Below are positions 8,932 through 17,717 of a stretch of 64,000 nucleotides of DNA, in pieces; the stretch's first letter is position 1; the number at the start of each line of letters is the position of its first letter. The stretch is taken from contig CAXBBG010000002.1 of NCBI GenBank assembly GCA_963974105.1, positions 124,001 through 188,000 of the forward strand, written 5' to 3'. Both the position numbers and the translations under genes were made by a program. Origin of the DNA: UBA2136 sp963974105 (lineage in GTDB: Bacteria > Pseudomonadota > Alphaproteobacteria > UBA2136). Below the pieces are notes generated by a model that was given only the letters and a program-made list of their open reading frames with translations, searched no databases and had not been told where the DNA came from.

Positions 8932-9226
8932 TTAAAGCTTAGCCACATTCATAACTAAGTTATAGATAAACCAGCCATCGCCAGTAATAAATGACTGCGG
9001 CTTAGCTGTAGCAGCATCACGCTGCACACCCAATCCATCATCGTATGGTTGAAATGAAACAATCTTATCTAACTTAATTCTCAATAGCTTTTAAATCATC
9101 TATATCTTCAAAGTTTTCAATAAGGTTGATAATATCACTCTTAGCTTGATTATATTTTGATTTGCACTCTTTATGTGAACGTCTTAAAAAGCCAGCAGGT
9201 TCTTCGCAATATTTACAAATAAGATA
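8932..9226 (-). pseudogene. Decayed, frameshifted fragment of a zinc-ribbon accessory protein
   Basis: The 523-bp stretch between acs and tRNA-Leu holds no intact gene. On the minus strand two open segments without start codons abut. The first (9226-9074, 50 aa) starts ICKYCEEPAGFLRRSHKEC, a CxxC...HxxxC zinc-ribbon-like start and charged helix, and stops at IEN. The second, in another frame (about 9090-8932), reads DDGLGVQRDAATAKPQSF then ITGDGWFIYNL and stops at MNVAKL. I infer one gene split by a frameshift near 9085. Proteins with this kind of CxxC/GF/HxxC start occur, from memory, in mobile-element cargo. An additional short hydrophobic open segment lies at about 9230-9310. Confidence 0.45.
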
Positions 9227-9329
9227 TCAACAGCTTACAGCCCACCACAAAAGACAGTTTGTACAACCAAATTGTACCACCTGCATACAAACCTGAATAA
9301 CCTGATGAAATAAATAAGAAAGTTATAAA

Positions 9330-9414
9330 TGGTGCGGATAATAGGAATCGAACCTACACATCTTTCGATACAAGAACCTAAATCTTGCGCGTCTACCAGT
9401 TCCGCCATATCCGC
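9330..9414 (-). tRNA. tRNA-Leu (anticodon TAG)
   Basis: An 85-nt type II (long variable arm) tRNA on the minus strand. Acceptor GCGGATA pairs with TATCCGC, the anticodon stem CAAGA/TCTTG encloses loop TTTAGGT (anticodon TAG), and the T loop is TTCGATT. The 3' CCA is encoded. Confidence 0.96.
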
Positions 9415-9443
9415 AAAACACCATATAACACAGCTTTAATAAA

Positions 9444-9520
9444 TGGGGCGAGCGACCGGGCTTGAACCGGCGACATCCAGCACCACAAGCTGGCGCTCTA
9501 CCAACTGAGCTACGCCCGCC
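9444..9520 (-). tRNA. tRNA-His (anticodon GTG), with encoded G-1
   Basis: A 77-nt tRNA on the minus strand. Anticodon stem CCAGC/GCTGG encloses TTGTGGT (anticodon GTG); the T arm is GCCGG-TTCAAGC-CCGGT. With acceptor positions 1-7 read as GCGGGCG pairing with CGCTCGC, an additional G-1 precedes position 1 and the discriminator is C73, followed by encoded CCA. This is the canonical bacterial tRNA-His identity element, reported lost in a large alphaproteobacterial clade. Confidence 0.96.
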
Positions 9521-9680
9521 ATAAGTTGAGTTACTTTTCAGTCATCTCTCTTAAAGCTGGTTTGAGTTTTAACCAACTTTTAAACAAAGTGCAACTAAAA
9601 AAAACGCAAAAACAAAAAAAAGTTTCATGTGCATTAAAATACCTTGCCAAATACACTGATTATGCTATGTTTTGATTGTT

Positions 9681-9757
<77 letters not shown>

Positions 9758-9999
9758 TTTAATCTAGATTTTGTCGAACTTTAGAGAAATCCCCTCAAAA
9801 AAGCCCGCTGTGTGCGGCGAATCGCCGAAACTGTTTTTCCGATGGACAGTAGAGAATATCCATTTCTCATGCAATATAGTGCGTTTTCTCTATGGGTTAA
9901 TTTTTCGTCCCTCGGGCACATAGATCATAATCCAATTATAATTAGATTTATTTCAGATAAGTGGACCTTACTATAAAGGAATTTATATGAAGGAATCGT

Positions 10000-10296
10000 T
10001 TAGAATGAAATTTCCAAAATCTTCGCAATAACATTGCGGACGTAGCGGCTGGAGCAATTTTCTCGTTCGGCAATAGTTTGTAGATTTTTACCTGCGAAAT
10101 GTTCTTCTCGCCAAATGGTTCCTTGGACAATCTTTTTAATTTCAGTAGTGGATAAACTATCGATGTCATTTTGAATGTTTGATCTGATGACAATTGCACC
10201 TCTTTTTACACGCTTGGTTTGATAGGGTATAGTTAAATTTATTTCATTTGAAATAGTGTTGATATTCAGCTCTAAATACTCTTTAGCAAGTGCTGT
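10000..10296 (-). pseudogene. C-terminal remnant of a site-specific serine recombinase
   Basis: Reading the minus strand from 10296 gives 98 residues without a start codon. Key segments are VKRGAIVIRSN, IKKIVQGTIWREEHFAGK and LQTIAERENCSSRYVRNVI, ending ILEISF before a TAA at 10002-10000. The run of a charged linker, a dispensable-looking hinge and a helix-turn-helix (IAERENCSSRYVRNVIAKI) is what I recognise as the C-terminal end of large or phage-type serine recombinases. The catalytic resolvase domain is missing; upstream there are only unrelated AT-rich bases and stops. It sits just downstream of tRNA-Arg. An 83-aa ORF in another frame over the same bases is an artefact of this relic. Confidence 0.6.
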
Positions 10297-10457
10297 CTAT
10301 TGGACAACTGGACAACAAAGTTTACAGTTGCTAAATATACCTATTAAATGAGTTGGACGCTCTTAAATGGGAATATGTTTCTATACGATTACAAATCGTA
10401 AATTGAGGCGACAGCCTAAACAAATCATTTTTTTACCACCTCAAAATCACCAATAAT

Positions 10458-12467
10458 TTATTTCTTAATACCCCAATACTTATAGAGTTCAGTGCCTTTT
10501 TGTGGAATGGTGACAGTATTTTCTCGTTGACAGAAACCGTTGATCAAGCCTAACAAACCAATAAGAACAAGGGCACGAGCCAGTTGGCCTGCGTACGGGA
10601 ACTTGTCTTTGTACTTACCTGCACTTCTCCAAATTGAAATATAAACAAATGCACAATAAAAAAGGACGAACCAATAGAAAATAGCTACAACCCCCATGCC
10701 TTTTAAGGAGTAAATAAAACTATCGTAATTCGTATTAATATAGTTGAATAGTAAAGGGAATGCTACAAGTCCAAAACCTGCAAAAACCCAGAAGGTTACC
10801 TTTAGAGGGATATCTCCATTAAAAAGCTTGATGAAAAAGTTTTTCTTATCGCTTTTAGTGTCGTTTGATACTCGAACTTTAGAAGTTTCTAGGTTTTTAT
10901 ATCCAGTAAAAAAAATCCTATATATTTTAAGGCTTAAGATACTAAATAAGATGGCAAGCATTGGGCTCATGTAATATCTATAACGTTGGTTTTCACCAAT
11001 TTCTAATAATATAGAAGTCGTTGTTACGTAACCAATAATATAAAGCATTGCCCAGTAAACTATTGCTTGTGGGTCTTTATTATAACTTTTATGACAAGCT
11101 ACACAGAAGCCATAACCAATAAGTCCTAATAAAATAAACGGTGTAAACCACGGGAAATTAGTCCAGCCATTATATTCAATGTATTCCCAAATATAATTGG
11201 GCATATCATGGTTTTTAGTCCATCGCTCTCTCAAGATTTGACTTTGTGACATGCTTGTCCAATTCATACGTCCAGTGGTTATAAAGCTCCAAGCCCTGTC
11301 CCAGGGTTCGGTCGCGTTTTTACCGTATGTATGAAACCACTCGCTAGGTGAAAGCATGAACAGATAAAGTGCTGCTTGAGTGCCTTTAAGATAAACCTCT
11401 GGGTGTGTCTTGAGCATATTTAAAGAGTTTTTTTCTGCTTCCTTAGAAAAAGTCGCCATTGCTAAATGATGTAAATTGGATGTTTTCCCATCGGCGTGCT
11501 TAACCATATCGAGAATAGGTATTCCAGTAGATTCTTTTACGTCTTCAAAATTAGGATAAGCTTCCACTGGGGTAAATGGTTTGATATGTGCATTAGGTGT
11601 AATCACACCTTCTTTGATAAAATTATTTTTTTCCTCGGGCGATGTTGGGTAGTACAACATGATATTAGAAATGCTCAAGCCGCCCCAAGTTGAAGCTGCA
11701 AATTGTCCTGTTTGCATGTATGTTTTCCCATACCATGATAAAATAATGCACAATGGTATAATACACCCAAGTAAAATTTTCCAACGATACTTACCTATAA
11801 ATAAAAACAATAGCAAGGCAGCAACCACAAAAAATACAAGATGAAATATACTGTGCAACAGTGATACTGCTACCAAGCAAAAAAAGATGTAGCTTGCATT
11901 TTTATAACTAGGTTTATCTACAAATTTAATTAAATTAAATATCGAAAGGGTGATCAAAACAGTTATAGGAAAAGTGTATAAAAAATAACTTCCGTAATAA
12001 AGAGAGTTTGCACTAATACTAAATAAAAATGCGATTCCAGCAGACCAGTAGGCTGGAACACCTAGCCTTAATTGAATATTATAAAGCGTAAGCATAAGTA
12101 TAACACCTAGCACAACAAATATAGGTAAGGCTGCAATCCAGTATTGTTCAAAAGGAGACAGGTTTATAACAAGCCAGGTGAAAATTGCAAATAAAGGAGG
12201 TTGGGCATGCATACTCCATAAATTTACCCAAAAATCATTTTGCATAAGGTTAATGTCCATCATAAACATTCCGCCTATTGTTGCTTCCATGTTAATTCCT
12301 ACAAATAAAATGCAGGCTCTTACTAAGAGATATAAGGCTGTAAGAATTAAAGGGATTTTATAATGAATAAAGTTTTTATCTGTAGATAGTGCTGGCATCA
12401 TACGAAAAAAATCACAGCATTTTTGTTTGACTTTATTTATGGATAAATAAGGGGTTTTTAGCTTCAT
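10458..12467 (-). CDS. GT-C type membrane glycosyltransferase-like protein
   Basis: A 669-aa protein with about 12-13 predicted membrane helices. The first large external loop (about 75-95) contains MDINLMQNDFW and MHAQPPLF, an aspartate plus H-x-PP arrangement like the catalytic loop of ArnT/GT39 lipid-linked sugar transferases. A large hydrophilic domain lies at about 275-445, and four more helices follow. I infer transfer of a sugar from a polyprenyl-phosphate donor to an acceptor on the periplasmic face. It is divergent from the GtrB-GtrA-SDR-oxidoreductase operon, which could make that donor. The exact donor and acceptor are unknown, and overall identity to named families cannot be judged here. 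Confidence 0.7.
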   Translation of the reverse strand: MKLKTPYLSINKVKQKCCDFFRMMPALSTDKNFIHYKIPLILTALYLLVRACILFVGINMEATIGGMFMMDINLMQNDFWVNLWSMHAQPPLFAIFTWLVINLSPFEQYWIAALPIFVVLGVILMLTLYNIQLRLGVPAYWSAGIAFLFSISANSLYYGSYFLYTFPITVLITLSIFNLIKFVDKPSYKNASYIFFCLVAVSLLHSIFHLVFFVVAALLLFLFIGKYRWKILLGCIIPLCIILSWYGKTYMQTGQFAASTWGGLSISNIMLYYPTSPEEKNNFIKEGVITPNAHIKPFTPVEAYPNFEDVKESTGIPILDMVKHADGKTSNLHHLAMATFSKEAEKNSLNMLKTHPEVYLKGTQAALYLFMLSPSEWFHTYGKNATEPWDRAWSFITTGRMNWTSMSQSQILRERWTKNHDMPNYIWEYIEYNGWTNFPWFTPFILLGLIGYGFCVACHKSYNKDPQAIVYWAMLYIIGYVTTTSILLEIGENQRYRYYMSPMLAILFSILSLKIYRIFFTGYKNLETSKVRVSNDTKSDKKNFFIKLFNGDIPLKVTFWVFAGFGLVAFPLLFNYINTNYDSFIYSLKGMGVVAIFYWFVLFYCAFVYISIWRSAGKYKDKFPYAGQLARALVLIGLLGLINGFCQRENTVTIPQKGTELYKYWGIKK

Positions 12468-12643
12468 TTTTAAGAACGCTCACGTAAATTGATAATACTT
12501 ATTTTAATAAGCGCACATTAAAACACACGCGTAAAAAAATTAAAATCTTAAATTAAATTTTTTATAATGGGGGGCTATATTAATTATAGTCATAATTCAA
12601 ATTTTATGATAATTTCGTCATGTAAAATAAAGGAAATAATTCA

Positions 12644-13654
12644 ATGCCTCAGAATAAAGAAACTACCGTTTTTGATAAAAATATTGTTTTTTCAGTTGTT
12701 GCGCCTGTTTATAATGAAGAAGAAGCTATTCATATTTACATTGAAAAAACACTTAAAACCCTAAAAGAAATGGGTGTTAATTACGAGCTGATATTGGTTA
12801 ATGACGGATCTACTGACAACACACTAGAAATTTTAAAAACTTCCGCACAAAAAGAACAATGCGTTAGAGTTATTGAACTTTCTCGTAATTTTGGTAGAGA
12901 AATTGCCATGACAGCAGGGCTTGAACACTCTGTTGGTGATTATGTTGTTATTATGGATAGCGATATGCAAGACCCACCTGAACTGATCCCTGATCTTCTA
13001 CAAAAGCTTTTAACTGATGAGCTCGACATTGTTTATGCTGCTCGCCAGTCTCGTAATGGCGAAACCTTCCTTAAAAAATTATCCTCCAAATTGTTTTATC
13101 GTGTAGCTTCAAGTATGACTGGATTAAATATCCCACAAAATGCTGGAGATTTCCGGGTTTTTTCACGCAAAGCTTTAAATTCTATTTTAACGATGCGAGA
13201 GCATAACCGTTATCTAAAAATGCTTTATGCGTATGTTGGTTATAGGGTTGGAAGTGTTGCCTTTGATAGGCCTGAAAGGTTGGCAGGAGAGTCAAGCTAC
13301 AATTGGAGCTCACTTCTAGGTGCGGCAACAGACGCAATCTTCGCCTTTTCAAATAAACCATTAAGAATTATGAGTTTAGTAAGTATTACCATCAGCTCAT
13401 GTTTGTTTGTTTATGCATGCTATATTTTTGTAACAAAAATTATGGGCGCAAATGTTGTTGAAGGTTGGACTAGTCTTATGTTGCTCATGTCCTTCATGTT
13501 TTCAATTCTATTTGTTTTTCTTGCTTTAATTAGTGAGTATATCTCACGTATTCTTATTGAATGTAAAAATCGACCTCTATACTATATACGCGATGAAACA
13601 GGTAACGCCGTTTTTGACATTCCAGAAATGTTACAAAATGAAAAGAAAGATTAA
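12644..13654 (+). CDS. Polyprenyl-phosphate glycosyltransferase, GT2 family (GtrB/DPM1-like)
   Basis: A 336-aa enzyme transferring a sugar from a nucleotide donor to undecaprenyl phosphate on the cytoplasmic face. The GT-A fold begins SVVAPVYNEEEAI (17-29) and LVNDGSTDNT (51-60), with the metal-binding DSDMQDPPEL (105-114). Two C-terminal helices (about 233-258 and 273-298) anchor it, as in GtrB and DPM-type synthases. A good ribosome site (AAAGGAAAT) precedes the ATG. The stop codon overlaps the start of the GtrA gene by one base (TAATG), so the pair is translationally coupled. It is the first gene of a four-gene operon. Confidence 0.9.
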   Translation: MPQNKETTVFDKNIVFSVVAPVYNEEEAIHIYIEKTLKTLKEMGVNYELILVNDGSTDNTLEILKTSAQKEQCVRVIELSRNFGREIAMTAGLEHSVGDYVVIMDSDMQDPPELIPDLLQKLLTDELDIVYAARQSRNGETFLKKLSSKLFYRVASSMTGLNIPQNAGDFRVFSRKALNSILTMREHNRYLKMLYAYVGYRVGSVAFDRPERLAGESSYNWSSLLGAATDAIFAFSNKPLRIMSLVSITISSCLFVYACYIFVTKIMGANVVEGWTSLMLLMSFMFSILFVFLALISEYISRILIECKNRPLYYIRDETGNAVFDIPEMLQNEKKD

Positions 13655-14052
13655 TGACCTTAACTCAATTTCAGAAATTATTTAATTTCCGACAATTTAT
13701 TTTATACTCATCAGTCGGGATTTTAAACACCATTGTAGGTGTTAGTTTTATGGCTTTGGGTGTTTACCTTGAATGGTCTTATGTGGCCTATACATTACTT
13801 GGTTACAGCATTGCTTTTTGTGTTAGCTTTACCCTTAATTTTAAGGTTACATTTAAAGTTCAGGGCAAAACAAAAAAGAGAGCTATACGTTTTTTGTGCT
13901 TTAACCTTTTAAACCTAGCCTGTGCACAGGCCTTACAAATACTTCTTATTGAAAAATATGAGATTCAGGAATATGTTGCAGTTGCAGCTACCATGGTACT
14001 TTATACAATTGTTGGATTTATCGTTAATAAGAAATTTGTTTATAATGACTAA
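13654..14052 (+). CDS. GtrA-family flippase-like membrane protein
   Basis: A 132-aa protein with four membrane helices (about 16-36, 42-62, 78-98, 106-126), the GtrA family size and topology. GtrA proteins are thought to flip polyprenyl-phosphate sugars made by the adjacent GtrB to the periplasmic side. The motif FVSFTLNFKVTFK in the second helix end and VGFIVNKKFVY at the C terminus match the family's NF...R/K-F pattern. It overlaps both its neighbours' coding frames closely, in line with a single operon. Confidence 0.88.
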   Translation: MTLTQFQKLFNFRQFILYSSVGILNTIVGVSFMALGVYLEWSYVAYTLLGYSIAFCVSFTLNFKVTFKVQGKTKKRAIRFLCFNLLNLACAQALQILLIEKYEIQEYVAVAATMVLYTIVGFIVNKKFVYND

Positions 14053-14065
14053 GAAAGATAAGAAT

Positions 14066-14767
14066 ATGCCTAAAAGTTACTTACTTACAGGTGCAACATC
14101 TGGTATTGGACTTGCTATTTATAAGTCGCTTCATGAACAAGGTCATCATATTACCGTTGTTTTAAGAGATAAAAGACGCGCCGAAGTTTTGCCTTATAGC
14201 CCGCAAAATATCATAGAGGCAGACTTTGCAAACCCTCTCCAAGTAGACAAATCCTTTAAAGGTTTTGATACACCTCTCGATGGTATTATAAATGCTGCAG
14301 GTATATTACAAGGGAACAGCATATTTGAAAGTACCCCCGAAACTTTAAGTGAGCTTTTCAATATTAATGTCATTAGCCCGATCTTGATGATTAAGCACAC
14401 ATCATCACAGCTAAGTAAAGGTGGGGCGGTAATTTTATTTGGTTCTATTTCTGGCCACAAAGGAAGTTATGATGATGCTTACGCAGCAAGTAAGGGTGCT
14501 ATACATAGTTTAGTTCGCTCGCTCTCTTTAAAGTTAGCACCTAATGCACGAGTGGTGGGTATTGCCCCTGGAATGACTTTAAATACAGGGATGACAAATA
14601 GCCTGATTGAGGGACGCTTGGAACATAATATTAAACTTATCCCTATGCAACTTGCCGGAGACCCAGGAGACATTGCAAGCCTAACAAATTATATCCTCAG
14701 TGATGAGGCTCAATTTATGACTGGAAATGTTATAGATATTAATGGAGGGCAATACCTTAGATCATGA
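14066..14767 (+). CDS. Short-chain dehydrogenase/reductase in glycan cassette
   Basis: From the selected ATG the product is 233 aa, a classic SDR. It has the cofactor loop TGATSGIG (8-15), NAAG (76-79), the catalytic serine region GSISG (126-130), YxxxK at Y139/K143, and the C-terminal VIDINGG. The upstream ATG at 14045 is in frame and overlaps the gtrA stop, but the ATG at 14066 follows an A/G-rich tract and gives the usual short N terminus. The cofactor is not certain; an acidic residue at the end of beta-2 is not obvious and R34 plus K36/R37 there could favour NADPH. I infer reduction of a keto sugar or keto-lipid intermediate made by the coupled FAD oxidoreductase. Confidence 0.9.
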   Translation: MPKSYLLTGATSGIGLAIYKSLHEQGHHITVVLRDKRRAEVLPYSPQNIIEADFANPLQVDKSFKGFDTPLDGIINAAGILQGNSIFESTPETLSELFNINVISPILMIKHTSSQLSKGGAVILFGSISGHKGSYDDAYAASKGAIHSLVRSLSLKLAPNARVVGIAPGMTLNTGMTNSLIEGRLEHNIKLIPMQLAGDPGDIASLTNYILSDEAQFMTGNVIDINGGQYLRS

Positions 14768-15873
14768 GTACAAATTTTGATATTGCTATTGTTGGCGGCG
14801 GGTTGTACGGTTGTAGAACGGCAATACTTCTTGCCCAAAAAGGAAAAAAAGTTGTTCTTCTTGAGCAAGAAAACTCTCTTTTAAGTCGCGCAAGTCGCAA
14901 TAACCAATCTCGGATTCACAATGGCTACCATTACCCACGTAGCTTAATGACGGCTATTGGTTCTCACCGTAATTATGAAAGATTTAAAACAGATTATTCT
15001 GCATGTGTGGTTGATGACTTTAAGCACATTTATGCCATTGCTGGGCATACATCTAAAATTAACCCTTATCAATTCAAATCATTTTGCAACGTTGTAGGCA
15101 TACCTTTGTCTGAACCTACAAAACTACAACGAGGTCTTTTTGATTTTAATCGGATAGATGAAATATTCATTGCCGAAGAGGCCTCTATTAATACAGATAT
15201 GTTTAGTGATATTGTTACTAAACAAGTGGAAGCTGAACCTAATATTACGATACACTTAAACAAATCATGTACACGTGTACATGTGGAAAACTCGTATGTA
15301 TGCTTGAAAAACTCAGGCGAAGATATTAAAGCAGGCGGTGTTATTATAGCTACCTATGCAAACCTGAACAACTTCCTAATTAGTAGTGACCTTAAACCCC
15401 TTGGCTTGAAATTAGAACTTACTGAAATGCCTCTTATTAAACGTCCTCAAGATCTACAACAAACTGGAATAACGGTAATGGATGGCGCATTCTTTTCTGT
15501 AATGCCATTCGGTGGAGAGGGGTATGCAACTTTAAGTCATGTACACTATACACCTCACGCTTCTGCTCTAGCTGGCAAAGGCGATGCTTATAAAGCTTTA
15601 GAAAATTATAAGCAGAGCCACGGATCTCATTTCCCTTTCATGCGAAATGATGCCGCACGTTATATACCTAGTATGCGACAAGCAGAATACATAGATACTA
15701 TTTTCGAGGTTAAGGCTATTCCAGTTAAAAATGAATTAGATGATGGCCGACCTATTCTTATATGTGAGCATGTCGGAGCACTTGGAGGGGCTGAACCATT
15801 CGTTGTTTCTTTGCTAGGTTCAAAGCTTGATACTATTTATGAGTGGGAATTGGCCCTGAATGAAAAATATTAA
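14764..15873 (+). CDS. FAD-dependent oxidoreductase, DAO family
   Basis: A 369-aa flavoenzyme whose start overlaps the SDR stop by 4 bases (ATGA). The N-terminal dinucleotide fold has IAIVGGGLYGC (7-17) and an acidic end of beta-2 (VVLLEQE), followed by a basic segment SRASRNNQSRIHNGYHYPRS. A second cofactor-contacting region lies around GGVIIATYAN (about 194-203). This HxGxHYPRS variant is known to me from D-amino-acid-oxidase-fold proteins in polysaccharide clusters, not from characterised amino-acid oxidases. Together with the SDR it could oxidise and re-reduce a sugar carbon (epimerisation). Substrate unknown. Confidence 0.82.
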   Translation: MSTNFDIAIVGGGLYGCRTAILLAQKGKKVVLLEQENSLLSRASRNNQSRIHNGYHYPRSLMTAIGSHRNYERFKTDYSACVVDDFKHIYAIAGHTSKINPYQFKSFCNVVGIPLSEPTKLQRGLFDFNRIDEIFIAEEASINTDMFSDIVTKQVEAEPNITIHLNKSCTRVHVENSYVCLKNSGEDIKAGGVIIATYANLNNFLISSDLKPLGLKLELTEMPLIKRPQDLQQTGITVMDGAFFSVMPFGGEGYATLSHVHYTPHASALAGKGDAYKALENYKQSHGSHFPFMRNDAARYIPSMRQAEYIDTIFEVKAIPVKNELDDGRPILICEHVGALGGAEPFVVSLLGSKLDTIYEWELALNEKY

Positions 15874-15889
15874 TTTATGCAATTTATTT

Positions 15890-16054
15890 TTAGCTCGGTA
15901 ATGTTAAGGCGTCACATATGGCTATTTTTTTACGGTATAAAAGAGCCTCGTCTTTAAGTGTTTCTTGCTTGAATACAACTACCTTCTTTTCATCCATAAG
16001 AACAGTAATGTTCTGTTGAGCAGGGTTAGCGCATAAATGCAAGGTGAACCATTC
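15890..16054 (-). pseudogene. Possible short gene remnant downstream of the glycan operon
   Basis: A 54-residue open frame on the minus strand with stops at both ends, reading EWFTLHLCANPAQQ, then NITVLMDEKKVVVF, and ending CDALTLPS. The composition looks protein-like and an internal ATG (MDEKK) could start a 35-aa peptide, but it has no clear ribosome site. I do not recognise a family. It may be the tail of a lost gene, and it is the only structure seen in the 250-bp gap before the lysR gene. Confidence 0.25.
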
Positions 16055-16123
16055 TTAATAAATTCACATTTGCATTAAAAAAAACTCTAAAGATAAGTCG
16101 TATAAATCTTTTATGCTGAGGCG

Positions 16124-17020
16124 TTACCAAGGCAGGTCTTTACCTGTCTCAGTCAGCATCTCTAAAAACAAACGAACACGGGTAGATAAATGCCTGTTTT
16201 GGGGGAATATTGCATAGATACCCCCACCAGATAAAATTTCATATTCTGGTAATATATGTATTAACTCGCCTGATTTAATGTACTTCGAAACCATGAATAT
16301 TGGCAGGGCGCAAATACCAACATTTTGTAGGCAGCTTGCTAATAACATTTCACCGTTATTTGCTTTTAAACATGGATTTAATACAATGCTTCCATTTTTA
16401 TTTTCATATTTGTATGCCCATGCTGTATTTTGGGAATGCTTTGTAAATATAAGAGTTTTATGGTCTTTAAGCTGCTCTATGTTTTTTGGTTTACCATATT
16501 TTGTTAGGTATTTAGGTGTCGCACAAATAAGTACAGGGCAATCAGCAATTTTCCTTGAGATGAAAGATGAGTCTTCAAGCGACCCTATACGCACAGCGAG
16601 GTCGTAACTCTCAGCTAGAATATCCACTTTACGATCATCAAAATCCACTTCTAATTTTACATCTGGGTATTTGTTTGCAAAGTCAGCTATAGGCTTTGTC
16701 ATATACTGAAGGCCAAAAGACATGGGTATGCTAACTTTTAATATACCAGTTGGACAAGTTTTCATTTCTTGAATGAAATTTTCAGCTTCTTGTAGGTCGC
16801 TAATGGCACGGTGAGCGCGCTCCTGATAAATGGCACCTTCCTCTGTTAGAGTGACATTTCTGGTTGTTCTTTGAAATAGAGTAACGTCTAGCCTGTTTTC
16901 AAGTTTTTGTATTTGTTTGCTAATGGCTGACCCTGTCATGCCAAGTTCTTTCCCCGCTTTAGAAAAGTTGTGATGTTTAGCAACTGCCAAGAATATACTG
17001 ATACGTGAAATGTTATCCAT
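16124..17020 (-). CDS. LysR-family transcriptional regulator
   Basis: A 298-aa LysR regulator. The N-terminal winged helix is at 1-60 (AKHHNFSKAGKELGMTGSAISKQIQKLENRL, with the usual SxAA-type helix), and the periplasmic-binding-like effector domain is at about 90-290. The subgroup phrase VTLTEEGAIYQERAHRAI resembles the large CrgA/DsdC-like LTTR clade that often controls adjacent oxidoreductase genes. It is divergent from the cytochrome b561-yceI-GST-pirin genes, with 117 bases between the start codons, and is the likely regulator of that operon. The effector is unknown. Confidence 0.92.
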   Translation of the reverse strand: MDNISRISIFLAVAKHHNFSKAGKELGMTGSAISKQIQKLENRLDVTLFQRTTRNVTLTEEGAIYQERAHRAISDLQEAENFIQEMKTCPTGILKVSIPMSFGLQYMTKPIADFANKYPDVKLEVDFDDRKVDILAESYDLAVRIGSLEDSSFISRKIADCPVLICATPKYLTKYGKPKNIEQLKDHKTLIFTKHSQNTAWAYKYENKNGSIVLNPCLKANNGEMLLASCLQNVGICALPIFMVSKYIKSGELIHILPEYEILSGGGIYAIFPQNRHLSTRVRLFLEMLTETGKDLPW

Positions 17021-17137
17021 TTAAGTCCCTTTTGGAATGAATTATGTTCCGTTTGTCTATATTGTAAACTAAATGTAAGTTTATTACAATTTATTATGAA
17101 GTTAAAGTTTATGAAATTATTTGGAGTTACTTGCGAT

Positions 17138-17692
17138 ATGAAGTGGAAAAACAGCCAAAAAACATGGGGAGGTGTCTCAATTACTTTGCATTGGGTAACG
17201 GCCTTAACGGTGGTTGGTTTATTTTGTCTTGGATTGTGGATGACTGACTTAACTTACTACAGCGATTGGTATAAAACGGCACCATTTATTCATAAGAGCA
17301 TAGGTGGGTTGTTATTTATTGTTATGTTATTTAGGCTGCTATGGCGCATGACTGATAATAAGCCTAAACCTTTAGCAACGCATACTAAAAGTGAGAGAAT
17401 AATGGCTCATTTAGCTCATATAGCCCTATATGTTCTTATTTTTGCTATTTTTATAAGTGGTTACTTAATCTCAACGGCCGACGGCCGAGCTATTAGTGTT
17501 TTCAATTTATTTGAAGTGCCGGCCTTGCCCTTTGCTTTCGATAAACAAGAAGATATAGCAGGATTTATACACTACTACCTTGCACTTGGTGTTATCGCTT
17601 TAGCATCACTTCACGGATTTGCAGCACTTAAACATCACTTTGTAGATAAAGACAATACGCTTAATCGCATGATTGGCCGTATGAAAAAATAA
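17138..17692 (+). CDS. Cytochrome b561 family di-heme membrane protein
   Basis: A 184-aa protein with four membrane helices that passes electrons between quinol and periplasmic acceptors. Histidines in the four helices (LHWVTA, FIHKSIGG, HLAHIAL, IHYYLAL with LHGFAALKHHF) are the expected heme ligands of the YodB/YceJ group. The chosen ATG gives the typical start MKWKNSQKTWG...LHW; an upstream ATG at 17096 would add 14 residues with no family counterpart, although the ribosome site (GGAG) for the chosen start is 11 bases away. It precedes yceI by 25 bases; a yceJ-yceI pair is a familiar arrangement. Confidence 0.9.
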   Translation: MKWKNSQKTWGGVSITLHWVTALTVVGLFCLGLWMTDLTYYSDWYKTAPFIHKSIGGLLFIVMLFRLLWRMTDNKPKPLATHTKSERIMAHLAHIALYVLIFAIFISGYLISTADGRAISVFNLFEVPALPFAFDKQEDIAGFIHYYLALGVIALASLHGFAALKHHFVDKDNTLNRMIGRMKK

Positions 17693-17717
17693 TTAAATTA
17701 TAATAGGAGAATACTCA

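Noticed and set aside
9948..10199. 83-aa minus-strand ORF next to tRNA-Arg
   Set aside because: It is an out-of-frame reading of the recombinase relic; the neighbouring frame gives the recognisable protein-like sequence.
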